DNA from: Henckelia pumila
Lineage: Eukaryota; Streptophyta; Magnoliopsida; Lamiales; Gesneriaceae
DNA: 64,000 nt
Assembly (NCBI RefSeq): GCF_033568475.1
Contig: NC_133123.1
Span: 3,782,001-3,846,000 of the forward strand
Reading direction: 5' to 3'
Shown here: piece by piece, positions 1-10,760 of the stretch
Position numbering within the stretch: position 1 is the first letter of the stretch
Layout: every line of letters starts with the position of its first letter
Made by a program: the position numbers and the translations under genes
The notes under the pieces: generated by a model
What the model saw: only the letters and a program-made list of their open reading frames with translations
Told to the model about the DNA's origin: nothing
Databases searched by the model: none

Positions 1-1806
1 TCTTTGAAATATCTGGGGTGCATTAGCCAATCCCATAGGCATAACTTCCCAAATATAGTGTCCTTGTGGAGTAGAGAAGGCTGTGAATTTCTTACTGCCT
101 TCTTCCATTCGAATCTGGTAAAATCCATACTTACAATCAAATTTTGAGAACACTCTAGCATTTCGTACACAGCTAATTAGGTGTTCTTTACTCGGTATGA
201 AGTATCCGTCAAACTCCAGGATTTTATTAATACCTTGGTAGTTAATAACTAACCTGAGTTTCCCTCTTTTTATTTCACCATGATTTCTGACCAGAAATCC
301 TGGGCTGCTATATGGTGAAACTCCTTCTTTGATTAGACCAAAGTCCAAATGTTCCTTGATAATTATTCTCATATCCCTTTGATCTGTTATGTTCATCGGG
401 ATAGGCTTATATCTGACGAATTCATACTTTTTGCCTTCCTTTAAAGTAAGACTAGCTTTGAGTTGATTTCTATCCCAACATGCCAAAGGATGCTCGTTGT
501 AACTTTCTTTGAGCCTCTTTTTGACATCTTCAAGGGATACCTTATTTTCTAACTCTATATCTCTGTGATTTAGAGTCACCTTGAGAAGCTCCATATCCTC
601 TGTTTGGAGTTCTTGTTCTGTTGTTATTTTCAACATGGTTTCTCCAAACCTTCTTGGATCTTTCATTTTTGGGTGAAAAAATTGTCTTTTATCACCACGC
701 TGGCTGCGAAATATTATCGAAAATTGTCGATAAAAAGCAACTTTGAGTCTTTGAACGATAATTTTATGATCACAAATTGTAGTGAACATAAGTCTTCTTG
801 ACTCATTGTCTTGTGTGTACTTCTTAAACATTTGTAAGAAGTTATTTTCTAACAGGATATCAGCTCCTGTATCATGGAAATAGATTGGTGGTGTCTTTAC
901 CTTGTACCAAGGTGTTTGACCTGCTCCTCCCATGAGGATTTCTGCTTGTTTTATTCCTTTGCAAAGAATTAAAATTCTTCTAGAGAAATCCCGTCCAGCA
1001 ATTTTTGGCAATTCTTATTCACATTCTTCAGAGAATACTCCTCTTTTTGCTGTACAAATTTTTGCTCCCGAGTCAATATAAGCTGCAAAATATTCAGCCT
1101 TATATTGTTCATACAACATTCCTATTGGAATGTATATGGAGAAAGGACTTGTTGTCATTTTTTAAAGGGATTACTAAATGGTCCTGCCATTTTTAACAGA
1201 CTGTGTTGCAACTCAGTAATCCGATTAAGACTTTTCACCTTTAGTTTTCCTAAGGCTTCAGAAGGTAGAGTATGGTTACTTCTTTCTACTTCTTCGATGC
1301 GTCCTAGTAAATCATATTCATGACTTACTAATTTTAATAGTTGCTTCTTCCTCTGTTTGTAAACAGAGTTTTCGAATCTGTTTAAGGGATTGTCCCTTAT
1401 CCAATTCTCTTGGTTTTCCATCTCGTAGAATTTTTTATTGAATCCTCCAAGTCTTCTCTTTTGCCATAAACTCTATTTCTTTTTCAAGGCGTTTCCATGG
1501 TTTATGGTCCTCCAGAAATTCTAGGCCAAGAATGAGCTGATCCATTTCTTTTTCTCGAATTCCACAGATTTGAACTTCCAATTCTCCAATATTTATCACT
1601 CCTTGGTAAGTTCCTTTTTTTTGTTGTTTCAAATAGTAAATCGAATTACAAGGGAACTGATTCCGATGACTTGTAATTTTGAATACTATTTTCACTTCTT
1701 TCCATTCTTCTGGAGATCTAAGTTTTCATATTATAGAAAACTCCTTTTCTTCTGGTGGAATTTCTTGAATAGGAGATTTGTCCCATCTCCTACTTGTCAT
1801 TCGGTC
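1..1806 (-). pseudogene. Endogenous pararetrovirus protease/reverse transcriptase region, partial
   Basis: This is the polymerase part of an old Caulimoviridae-type insertion; it would process the polyprotein and copy pregenomic RNA into DNA. Read on the minus strand, an aspartic-protease DSGA motif lies at 1074-1063. Downstream, toward position 1, come reverse-transcriptase hallmarks: an LVINYQGIN-like segment and FDCKYGFYQI near position 130. The YxDD box and RNase H would lie beyond the left edge. The frame is broken by an in-frame TAA at 1017-1015, just after the protease active site. The stretch 1806-1155 survives only as fragments (1695-1435 and 1421-1155) separated by stops. From 1014 to the edge the frame looks open, about 337 codons. 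It follows the movement and capsid genes on the same strand. Identification as a pararetrovirus is firm; the genus is not. It is not functional as it stands. Confidence 0.85.
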
Positions 1807-2715
1807 TCATTGGAAAGATAACCTTCGGGGTTCTATTTTAAGGTCTCTGTATAGAACAGGCCTGTCTTGAATTTGAATGTCTGTTTCCTGAATTAAAGGA
1901 AACTCGATTTTTTCCGGGTATATTGCATGAGCAACTTTCCCAAATATCTCTGGAATTTCAATGAACTCATTTCTAATAAATAATTCAGAATGGTGAGTGT
2001 TAGAAATAGCATATGAAATTTGATATGTAATAGAATATGGCCTATTACCTTCCTTCATTAGCCTTTTTTCCTTGAAGTTTTGATGCAATGTCAAGGCTCG
2101 ACTAAAATCTCTATCAGCTAAATTGTAGGCTATTCTTGGATAAATAACTCCCACAATTTTTCCTGCGCACAAATTTCCTGAGATAGTTCCTAGAACCGCA
2201 TCTTGTATATTCCTCATTCTTTTATCGCATACTACGATATCTATGGGTGAATCTATTCCTTCTTTAAAAGTAGCTTTGATCATAATCTGGATTGCTCCAA
2301 TATGAATCCAAGACATTGTCTTTGCTACTTCTGCTTTTAATTTTTGTAATTCTTCTCGAATTTCTTCAAAGGAAATCAACTGCATCTCAATTTGATTATT
2401 GGTTAATTCCATAGGAATCGACATTTCCCTTCTGGATACCTTATAAATCAAATTATGTCTTCTTTGTCTTAGCCCTAGGTTTCCTAAAACTCTTTCAACT
2501 TGTCCAGCCGAAAATCCTTGGTACTTCTGTAGTGTTGGATTTTCTCTCATAATCCTTTGAACCATATTATGAGATATCGTGGTTTGACTAAAGAACCCAG
2601 CCAAATTTTCATGTGTTTCATGTCGAAACACCTTTTCTTTACTCTGATTCTGATTCTGATTCATCCTCAGAAACTTCTTGACTAAATAATATCTCTTCTT
2701 CGTATATGCTTTCAT
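1807..2715 (-). pseudogene. Endogenous pararetrovirus movement protein (30K-type), ORF intact
   Basis: An open frame of about 300 codons resembles the 30K-superfamily movement proteins of Caulimoviridae, which widen plasmodesmata for cell-to-cell spread. The recognisable core is the stretch around 2290-2210, a conserved hydrophobic segment followed by a GIDSPIDI block and a D-rich strand, plus a later NLADRDFSRALTLHQNF region. The open frame extends upstream to 2733, but the codon there is TTG. The first ATG is at 2715 and a second at 2664, and both overlap the capsid frame that ends at 2639. I report 2715, while 2664 is equally possible. This gene has no internal stop, unlike its neighbours, but it belongs to a decayed element, so I call the locus a pseudogene. 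Capsid before movement protein is unlike caulimo-, badna- and petuviruses (movement first) and recalls cavemo-/solendoviruses. Confidence 0.8.
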
Positions 2716-4038
2716 CTGAGGGGATATCCTCAAATTGATATACTTGGACTAGATCTTGAAAGAAAACCGCATCATCCATATCTGGTATTGCTTCAAAGAG
2801 TTTGACTCTTTTTTCTCGTTTTCTGGACAATTTGTAGATATATGTCCTTTTGCTCCACATGTCCAGCAGTTGCAATCCTTGAAACTTTCACTTGCTCTTG
2901 TATGAGTTATTCTGAAAGTTTTTCTTGATGGTGTTCTTCCCCTGCTTTTTGATGAGCCTGTTGCTGGGGACATTCTTGTAGGTCCACTTCTTCTATCTGA
3001 TCTATAGGATCTGGCTTTTTGTTTGGACCAAAATGTTCTTGGTTTCTAAGAACTCTTCATTTTTTTATTATAGGGATTATTTCTGAATTTCTTCCTTTTA
3101 AATCTCTGTGTTCTGTTTTTAATGATCGTTGGAAGATCATTTTCTCTACAACACAAAGGTGTACGCTTATCTATACCCTTTATTTTCTTGTAATTCTTTT
3201 GTAATGCTGCCATATGGCACCATTCTGCCAATTTTCCTTTCAAAAAGGACGGGCGTCTTGCCAATGTATCAATATTACCTGGAACGTATTCTTTAATCAG
3301 CATTTCTCTCCAGGGACTTGGCATTTTTGCGAAAAATAGCTGAATAACTACATTTTTCTCGACTCCCGAATTCCATCTGTATTTAGTGAATAACATAATG
3401 TATTCATCAACTAAACAGATATCATGTAACTCGAGGCTATACAGAGCTTGAGTATATCTTCTCTTTTTCTCTGTATCTTGATTATTGAAATAGTCTACCC
3501 CTATGAATTGTGCTTTAAATAGGGTGGTCATTCTTTCTCCAATCTCGCTGAGGGATTTTCCTGCTAAGATTGATTCCTTCGTATCTGGCATAGTCATCTC
3601 CCATGCGATCTTGACAGATCCCATTAGACTCATTTCTAGAAGTTTAATGAATCCTTCTTTATTGAGATCTAATGTCCCTGCTGCAATTCTCATAGCTGAC
3701 GTCCAATCATCTATAAGATCTTCTCTGTTTTTGAAGTCCAAAACATCAAGGTTTAACATAACCCCATAAGGATGTATCGGGTCTAAAACAGTTTTTCCAT
3801 AAGGAGTTTGATGTAGTGGTATTTTACTCCTTCTTGATCTGGTTCCTGCTGGATGTGAATTTTCTTCCACATGGAACTCACTATGTGGTTCTTCTATTTT
3901 TACCACATATCTTGGGGGATTTCCCATGAGTTGTTCACCCTTAGGGAAATTCATTTTTAGATCTATAACTTTGAGATTCACAAAAGAATCCACAAGATCT
4001 TGTAGATCCTCGAGATTTAATCTTTCTAAAGTAGTCAT
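2639..4038 (-). pseudogene. Endogenous pararetrovirus capsid protein with zinc knuckle, broken
   Basis: This is a capsid (gag-like) gene of the same element. The ATG at 4038 overlaps the stop of the preceding small ORF as TGATG. The main block (4038-3049) has the conserved WRxxL / KLAEWC type capsid core and a lysine/arginine-rich C-terminal tract. An in-frame TAG at 3048-3046 interrupts it. The same frame then continues to a CCHC zinc knuckle (C-x2-C-x4-H-x4-C, codons at 2868-2827), which binds nucleic acid. A one-base slip in the homopolymer run at 2809-2814 shifts the frame. Beyond it the acidic C-terminal tail (Asp/Glu/Ser-rich, ending at 2639) is read in another frame. So there is at least one nonsense and one frameshift lesion. 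Family assignment rests on the core plus knuckle plus acidic tail and on the neighbours. Confidence 0.82.
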
Positions 4039-4409
4039 CAGATAGTATTTTTTTCTGATACTGTTTTTATAAGATTAATCATCATTTCATCATTAGTTAA
4101 AGGTTTTTGAACCATTTTGGTTTTACCTTTCTGATGTAACAAAGGTTCGGTACCAAACGAGAGTGGTAACGTTCCTCCTGTATTTCCTTTTCTAGAACCA
4201 GAAGTATGTTATAGGTTTAGGATTTTATTTTGAAGATCCTTTAGAGTTCCAAGAATTTTTTCTTGTTTCTTAAGGATTTCTTCAATTTTCCGAGGTATTT
4301 CATACAACTGATTGCTGTAATATTGTACCGTCTTTTGAATTTTTCTAAGATCTTCGGAGAGTTTAGAGAAATCTGGGGTAATCTCTAAAAATTTAGAGTT
4401 AGAAATCAT
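4038..4409 (-). pseudogene. Small pararetroviral ORF: coiled coil plus basic tail, with in-frame stop
   Basis: The frame starts at ATG 4409. The first 66 codons are rich in heptad-like Ile/Leu/Lys/Glu and predict a coiled coil. A TAA at 4211-4209 then interrupts, but the same frame continues without further stops to TGA 4040-4038, giving a Gly/Lys/Thr-rich basic second half. Coiled coil followed by a basic tail is the layout of the small virion-associated/DNA-binding proteins of Caulimoviridae (for example ORF III of caulimoviruses or ORF 2 of badnaviruses), so a similar role is inferred. The ATG overlaps the end of the upstream ORF, and the final TGA overlaps the capsid ATG. Such tight packing is typical of these genomes. 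I recognise no sequence similarity beyond this architecture. Confidence 0.5.
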
Positions 4410-4542
4410 TTTTCTTTATCTCTTCAAAATTGAGAGCATTAGTCGCAACCTGTTGTAAATAATCTATTGTGAATAGATTAACTTGTTTATAGGATTTCGT
4501 ATGAATAAAATCCTCTTGATTCAAACCTTCGTTTGAAGTCAT
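4399..4542 (-). CDS. First small ORF of the endogenous pararetrovirus (47 codons)
   Basis: This short open frame runs from ATG at 4542 to TAA at 4401-4399. It overlaps the start of the next ORF (ATG 4409) by a few bases. It is the first ORF downstream of the putative tRNA-Met primer-binding site at 4631-4620, the place where caulimovirids often carry a small ORF of unclear function. The product is polar with a few aromatic residues; I see no known domain, signal peptide or membrane segment. It could be a chance frame, but the position and the stop/start overlaps with its neighbours argue that it is a remnant of a real viral ORF. Confidence 0.4.
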   Translation of the reverse strand: MTSNEGLNQEDFIHTKSYKQVNLFTIDYLQQVATNALNFEEIKKNDF

Positions 4543-4619
4543 TTTTTTGTAAAATCTTCTCCTCAACAAAGAAAAGCATGAATTAACGAATAATATTATG
4601 TCTGAATAATTAACCTAAA

Positions 4620-4631
4620 GCTTTGATACCA
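4620..4631 (-). other. Putative initiator tRNA-Met primer-binding site
   Basis: The minus strand reads TGGTATCAAAGC, one mismatch from the TGGTATCAGAGC complement of plant initiator tRNA-Met, which primes minus-strand DNA synthesis in caulimovirids and many LTR elements. It lies about 78 bases upstream of the first small ORF of the pararetroviral copy, the expected position at genome nucleotide 1. Confidence 0.7.
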
Positions 4632-5503
4632 ATTTTCCGCATAATTTTTTATACCGCAAATGAGCACAAAATCTCCATATTCAAGCATAAAACCTTTACA
4701 AGTTAAGCATAGAACCTATAGATTTCAAGCATAGATTAGCATAAATCCAGCACAAGAATTAAATATTAAAATATTCAAGTTTGGTGGTCCTAGAGAGTTA
4801 TAGTAAAGAATCTTTTACCTATGGAGTTATAATAAAGTTAGGAAGGGTATTAGGGATTTTAGGACAATTCACTCTTTGATTATTCTACCCAGATAAATTA
4901 TTATAAAAAAATATTAAATTTTAGAAGTTTGAACTTTGAATACCAAAATAATTAATATACAAGATGAGGTAAGCGATCAAATTCTAGATAGAGTCAAATC
5001 TATTCAAATTGTGAATATCAACATTCTAGTCAATCTCAAACTCTTATTGGGTGTCTATTAAAATCGTGGTGAAGGGGCGCCGGTTGAAAAAGTTTATGAT
5101 TAAAAAAAAGGACTTTGGATTTATTATTTTTTTTAAAAAAAGGAGTTGACTCATTTCATTATAATTAAAATCAAATTTTTATTAGTTAAACTAATTAATC
5201 ACTTTATTTGATTTTTGCCACGAGTTGTCTTAATTTTTTCGCAATGGATAGACCATGGGTAGACCATTGTAGACCCTGAAATTTTCAGGGTAGATCATGG
5301 TAAACCGTGGAGATTTCTTGTTATTTTTTACTAATTAAAATAGTCTTATTCTCATTTGTGAATTTTGTAGGTTATGGTTACAGTTATCATGTTCATTTAT
5401 ATGGTAGATGGAAAGCGAGTGAAGATAACATATATAATAATAACGTATAATTTTGTAGGTTATGCATTATCATTGATCATTTCTATCTATAATAATAATA
5501 TAA
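4632..5503. other. Non-coding AT-rich stretch right of the pararetroviral copy
   Basis: No gene is seen. The part to about 5080 may be the viral intergenic/leader region or flanking DNA; the right junction of the viral insertion cannot be placed. Around 5245-5310 there are short TAGACCATGG/TGGTCTACC-like palindromic pieces. They return in the tandem repeat at 7592-7827 and 10048-10640, so the repeat-bearing region probably starts near 5.2 kb. Confidence 0.4.
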
Positions 5504-6068
5504 CATGATCATGAAATCATTTGATTCCTTTGTCAAAATATATATCATTATATAACATAATCGTAAAATTAATGGACTCATATCTTAAAATATGTATAAT
5601 AATATAACATAATCATGAAATCAGTTGATTCATATGTCAAAACATGTATAATCATATAACAAAATCGTGAAATTAATGAATTCATATCTTAAAATATGTA
5701 TAATAATATAACATAATCATGAAATCAGTTGATTCCTATGTCATAACATATATAATCAAATAACATAATTGTGAAATTAGTTGATTCATATCTTAAAATA
5801 TATATAATAACATAACATAATCATGAAATCATTTGATTCTCATATCAAAATATGTATCATTATATAACATAATCGTGAAATTAATAGATTTATATCTTAA
5901 AATATGTATAATAACATAACATAATCATGAAATCATTTGATTCCTATATCAAAATATGTATCATTATATAACATAATCATGAAATTAATGGATTCATATC
6001 TTAAAATATGTATAATAATATAACATAATCATGAAATCAGTTGATTTCTATGTCATAATATGTATAAT
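5504..6068. repeat. 52-bp satellite with alternating A and B units
   Basis: Ten full units and one partial unit repeat at exactly 52 bp (starts 5504, 5556, 5608 and so on). Units alternate between type A (CATAATCATGAAATCA, then a GTCAAAATAT-like middle) and type B (CATAATCGTGAAATTAATG, then ATCTTAAAATATG), giving a 104-bp higher-order unit. The 11th unit is cut at 6068 by a solo LTR and resumes at 7519. There are no spacers, so this is a tandem satellite. Confidence 0.9.
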
Positions 6069-7518
6069 TGTAGTGACCCTGCATGATATCACCTACTAAC
6101 TGGCAACTAAATAGCATGCATTAAACTTAATACAGCAAAATAACTTAACAGAGTAAAACATGCGGAAACAAAAACCATAATTTACATATCAGCTTAGGAA
6201 CATAATCCAGGCTTAAATCTGTAGTGATACAACCAAATCGAAACCTTAAACAGTAAACATTATACAGCTATATCGAATCCTGCTGTATAATAAAATCCTC
6301 AAGGCTCCTGCTCCCTAGTCCTGCCTTGAACTACCAGCTCCGTCCATCCTGCGACCTGCCCCATGGAATAGGGTGTCCAAGATAACAACTAGGACGTGAG
6401 CACTAACGCCCAGTACATAGACATGAGTAAACATATGTATATAATGCATGCAACATGATGACTGGTACAGGGTCATCTGAAAAATCATGCTCAGAACCGG
6501 CGCCACATGAGTGCTGCCACCGCACGGATCAACCTCTGGGTGCAACCACACTCGTCTAGTACACTAGAGTAGACAGACATAAATGCCCCCGCCGTCGCGG
6601 TACTCTCAGTGACAGACTATCGAGTATAGAGCTGAGCGGCTCTATAGTCAGGTATAACAAGGTATAGGCTCAACGTGTATATGCACATGACATATGAGTA
6701 CAGAAAACGATAAATCATACATCATGCCATATAATAATGCCAAATAAATGCAACATATAAACATGTATACTCGCTGGCAATCTCAGTCAATGTGTACGTA
6801 CCTCTAGGCTAGTTCAAGTAAAGTAGGATCCTAGGTTCCAAGCCTATAATCAAAAGTTCACCGTATCACTACATAAATTCTATAAGCCTTAACTAAGCTA
6901 ATAAGTACTCCCAAAACTTAAATAGATTCCCGGACCATACCTTCGTCCGTAGTTAGCCCTTTGAAGTCGCTAGTCCCAGATGACTATAACCACACCTTGG
7001 TTATTCCAGAACCTCTATTATAACCGATAGGGCCCTCAAGTGTATATCTCACACTATATAACTGAAGAAGGAAACTCGAGAATTCGTATTTCAAAATAAA
7101 ATCAAACGAGCCCTATTTATAAGCAAAATTCCCGGCCAGGATCGGAACTTCCGATTTCAGGATCGGAGCTTCCGATCCAGCTCATTGCATGCATGTGTGA
7201 CACATCGGGATCGGAACTTCCGATCTGCTCTACGTTCAACACTTGTCAAAACTCGTGGCTGAGTCATCGAGCATTGCTGGCAGCTGGAGATCGGAACTTC
7301 CGTTCCAGGATCGGAGCTTCCGATCTTGGTGCTTCCGCTGAGCTTCCGAAGTGGCTGGGATCGGAGCGTCCGATCTGGGTTCGGAGCTTCCGATCCGGCC
7401 CAAACTCAAAAGCCCAAATTCTTTTCTGAAGCCCAATTAAACTCCGGAATCGGTTAATTACTAAAACTTAATCATTTTTAACATATTATTATCTTAAAAT
7501 GGAATCTGGGTTACTACA
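6069..7518. mobile_element. Solo LTR (1,450 bp), family 1
   Basis: The element begins TGTAGTGACCC and ends GGGTTACTACA, the TG...CA imperfect inverted ends of an LTR. It is flanked by a perfect 5-bp duplication ATAAT (6064-6068 and 7519-7523). Removing the element and one ATAAT restores a 52-bp satellite unit. No gag/pol coding is inside, so it is a solo LTR left after unequal recombination. A second member of the same family lies at 15699-17164. A cluster of short palindromes (7140-7400) sits in its last third. The superfamily (Ty3 or Ty1) cannot be decided from the LTR alone. Confidence 0.88.
7140..7400. repeat. Palindrome cluster inside solo LTR (ATCGGAA..TTCCGAT)
   Basis: About eight copies of a 14-17-bp palindrome of the form GATCGGAACTTCCGAT or GATCGGAGCTTCCGATC occur in 260 bp, separated by unrelated sequence of variable length. 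The second LTR of the family has the matching cluster at 16790-17000 with a diverged core. Confidence 0.75.
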
Positions 7519-7581
7519 ATAATCACATAACATAATCGCAAAATTAATGATTCATATCTTAAAATATGTATAATCATATAA
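7519..7581. repeat. Right remnant of the 52-bp satellite
   Basis: This is the continuation of the satellite after the solo LTR: the end of unit 11 and a twelfth unit (7531-7581). The homology then stops at the ~0.3-kb repeat. Confidence 0.85.
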
Positions 7582-7591
7582 GATAATCTCG

Positions 7592-7827
7592 ATGGTCATG
7601 GTCTACCAAAAACTTTCTATGGTCTACCAAAAAATTTCTATGGTCTACCAAAAAATTTCGTATGTCCCCATCCAAAGCTTTGAAATAGTAAGTCAAACCC
7701 AAGCACATGCTTGCTTGGGTCTGACCATGTGCTTGGGTCGACCCAAGCACTCCCAAGCACTTGATTGGTTCTGATCAATTTTGGTCAGACCCAAGCAAGT
7801 GTTTGGGAGTGCTTGGTTGATCAGTGG
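7592..7827. repeat. ~0.3-kb tandem repeat, copy 1 (interrupted)
   Basis: It contains runs of TATGGTCTACCAAAAAATTTC followed by CATCCAAAGCTTTG and back-to-back CCAAGCA/TGCTTGG palindromic pieces. The same series recurs twice from 10048 to 10640 with a spacing of about 291-319 bp once the intervening LTR is removed. Small ORFs here are repeat artefacts. Confidence 0.75.
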
Positions 7828-8452
7828 TGTGGGTACCTAGAGTTGCTAATCTTATTTTAGAGAAAATCATACATTAAACGACATTAATGCACTATATTTA
7901 AATTAATACCAAAAGTTTTTTTTTTTAATAAAAGGTACACGGACTCCGTGCACAGGTCCGTGCATTAATATGCATGCACCAACTTAAAATGCAAAGTACA
8001 CGGACCTCGTGCCCACCTCCGTGCCTGGGTCCGTGCCCAAGTTTTCAAAAATCTCAACTCTCTGCCTCGACTACAGATCACATGGACCCCTGCACGGAGG
8101 TTGACACGGGGTCCGTGCCTTTGCTTTTCTGCACAATGTCAAAAACAGTGGGGTACACGAACCCTTACCCAAAATTTGCACGGGGTCCGTGCCCTGCTAC
8201 AAAAATTCAGAACTTAAATATTTCAAATCTGAAAACATGGTATTCATTTCTTATTCAATCTCAACTTAATATACATACATTCTTAATCACCTACCAAGGT
8301 ATAAACATGATTCTCATTGTCTAGGATACACGACGTCAACATAAACAAGTATTTGACGCAAACATATACAAAAGTTCTTGTTTGTATTCTAAAATGTTTG
8401 GCAAACTCAATATACATGTCATCTTGCCAAAACCCGAGTCCATACATGCCAA

Positions 8453-8512
<60 letters not shown>

Positions 8513-10047
8513 ATCCATGTCGAGTCTGACTAGCTCCTGCCCCACCTATTGCCATGCACACATACAAAACACAGTAATAGCTGGATAACTCCAGTGAGAA
8601 TATAATCCCAGTATAAATAACAAAACATGCAATATAATAAACATGAATGCAATGCATGTTTCAAAGGTAAGCTATCAAATCTGATATCAATCGAATTTCG
8701 GTTCTTGGGATCCCGGGGAATAAAATTCTCAAACCAATCACCAACTCACCCAATCGAGGTGACGTCAAGTATTTTATTTCCCCTGACTTTGGTGCAACTA
8801 TACTGAGTCATCTAGCTCTGGAAATAAATCTACATTACATGCTACTCAACTACAGCTCTCCAAACGTCATATGAACTCTAGGCCAATCAGCCTTTTGTGC
8901 TTTTCAAGGTAGAGTTCAATATGAATGCAACATAATCTGTATGCATTAAATACTGTAAAACATCTAGAAATCATAACCAAATAATCAAACAAACAATAAC
9001 AATCATCCAAAATCACATAAAAGCATATAAGAAAACAAGTATGTGATTTAAAAGGGAATACTCAAAAATCGTATCTATTTCGAGTGTTCTATCCATCTGG
9101 ATTCGCTGTCATTTATACCGTTCAATCTCGATTCCGAACGTGATTCAAATTTGAAAAGAGTATATCAAAGACACATATCAAAAGCTGTTCAAAGTCTTGG
9201 CAAACATTCACGACAAATGAACTTCAAACCTTGCTTCAAATCTTGATATTTTCTTTTCCGATTGCGAAGATGAATTCTCGAACTCGAAGCACTATAACAA
9301 CAAGCTGAAATATATGATAACAAACCACCATATCATCCTTTAATCTCATACTTTTCTCAGCTTCAATAACACTAAACAAAACCTTGATAATTTCTTGAAC
9401 CGGCGGCGTAACGGTGCAAAATCAGTAACCAAAACGATATCAAATTCAATATACCAATCCTCAAAAATATATATTCATTCTCCCTTCTACATGTACACGG
9501 CCATACAATAAATTCAGAAATGGAAGGGTTTTGAATTTGCTTCATAAATTCATATCAAATTCGAACGACAGTCTTTTACCGATCCGTCTTCGAATATATA
9601 ATCGATGCTAGCTCACACACATATATATCCAAGAATAATAAAATTCCATCTTCAACTTCAAAATAAAATATGATAAAAGTGAATAAAACTTGTACCAGAA
9701 CGAAGCTCTCGGAGCGGTGATCGCAGATATATATTTATCTTGAAATTCTGATGGCTAGATCACAAATTATCGGAGCTTTAAAGGGACAAAAATGGCATGG
9801 GAATAGGTTCAGCCCTTCTTATGCCTTCTTTCTGATATATTCACGTGATAAATGATATAAATCAAGTGGGATATATGATATATATTAGCATATTTGTACT
9901 TGAGTCCCTGAACTTTGGAATATTTGCAAATCAGTCCCCGAACAATCGATTTAATTCAATTTCAATCCTAAATTATTTAAGAATATTAGAATTTAATTCT
10001 AAAATTAAATATTCTCGGATTAGAATTAATTAATATCGGGCCTTACA
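7828..10047. mobile_element. Solo LTR-like element (2,220 bp), family 2
   Basis: It begins TGTGGGTACC and ends GGGCCTTACA, with perfect 5-bp duplications AGTGG at 7823-7827 and 10048-10052. Other copies of the host repeat (near 10336 and 10622) read straight through GATCAGTGGTCAGACC, which is the empty site. No coding region is seen inside. A (CT)n run lies at 8455-8509. Short CACGGACTCCGTG-type palindromes lie at 7935-8195, near the left end. Interpreted as a solo LTR of a second, longer family. Confidence 0.78.
8455..8509. repeat. (CT)n microsatellite
   Basis: An uninterrupted CT dinucleotide run of 55 bp inside the family-2 LTR. Confidence 0.98.
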
Positions 10048-10640
10048 AGTGGTCAGACCCAAGCAAGTGCTTGGCAGTGTTGGGGTTGTTGGCTTGACCA
10101 TAAAATTTCTATGGTTTACCTACAAATTTCTATGGTCTACCAAAAATTTTCTATGGTCTACCGTGGTCTATCAAAAAATTTATATGGTCTACCAAAAAAA
10201 ATTGTATGTCCTCATCCAAAGCTTTGTAATAATAGGTCAGACCCAAGCACATGCTTGCTTGTGTCTGACCATGTGCTTGGGTCTGATCAATTTTGGTCAG
10301 ACCCAAGCAAGTGCTTGGGAGTGCTTGGGTTGATCAGTGGTCAGACCCAAGCAAGTACTTGGGAGTGCTTGGGTCAACCCATGCACTTAACAAAAAATTT
10401 CTATGGTTTACCTACAAATTTTTATGGTCTATAAAAATTTTTTATGATCCATCGTGGTCTACCAAAAAATTTCTATGGTCTATCAAAAAAATTTGTATGT
10501 CCTCATCTAAAGCTTTGCAATAGTAGGTCAGACCCAAACACATGCTTTCTTGGGTCTGACTACGTGCTTGGGTCTGATCAATTTTGGTCAGAACCAAGAA
10601 AGTGTTTAGTGCTTGGTTTGATCAGTGGTCAGACCCAAAA
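10048..10640. repeat. ~0.3-kb tandem repeat, copies 2 and 3
   Basis: These two further copies of the repeat begun at 7592 are marked by CATCCAAAGCTTTG at 10213 and CATCTAAAGCTTTG at 10504. Each ends in GACCCAAGCAAGTGCTTGGG-like palindromic blocks. The small ORFs in all frames follow from the repeat and are not genes. Confidence 0.75.
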
Positions 10641-10760
10641 AGGACAAAATCATAAATAGAAAGTTGAATCCTTTTTCTTAAGTGAATTAGAAAGTACTCA
10701 TTTTTTTCTCGATTTTACCATGGTGAAGGAGAGCGAGCTATTGGTGAATTTGATATGCGA

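Noticed and set aside
1-4542. A functional integrated virus
   Set aside because: At least three nonsense codons, one frameshift and a scrambled section; the copy is dead as it stands.
5504-6068. CRISPR-like array
   Set aside because: The units are contiguous without spacers and the genome is eukaryotic; it is a satellite.
8317-8588. Ser/Leu and Arg/Glu dipeptide-rich small proteins
   Set aside because: Frames created by the (CT)n run.
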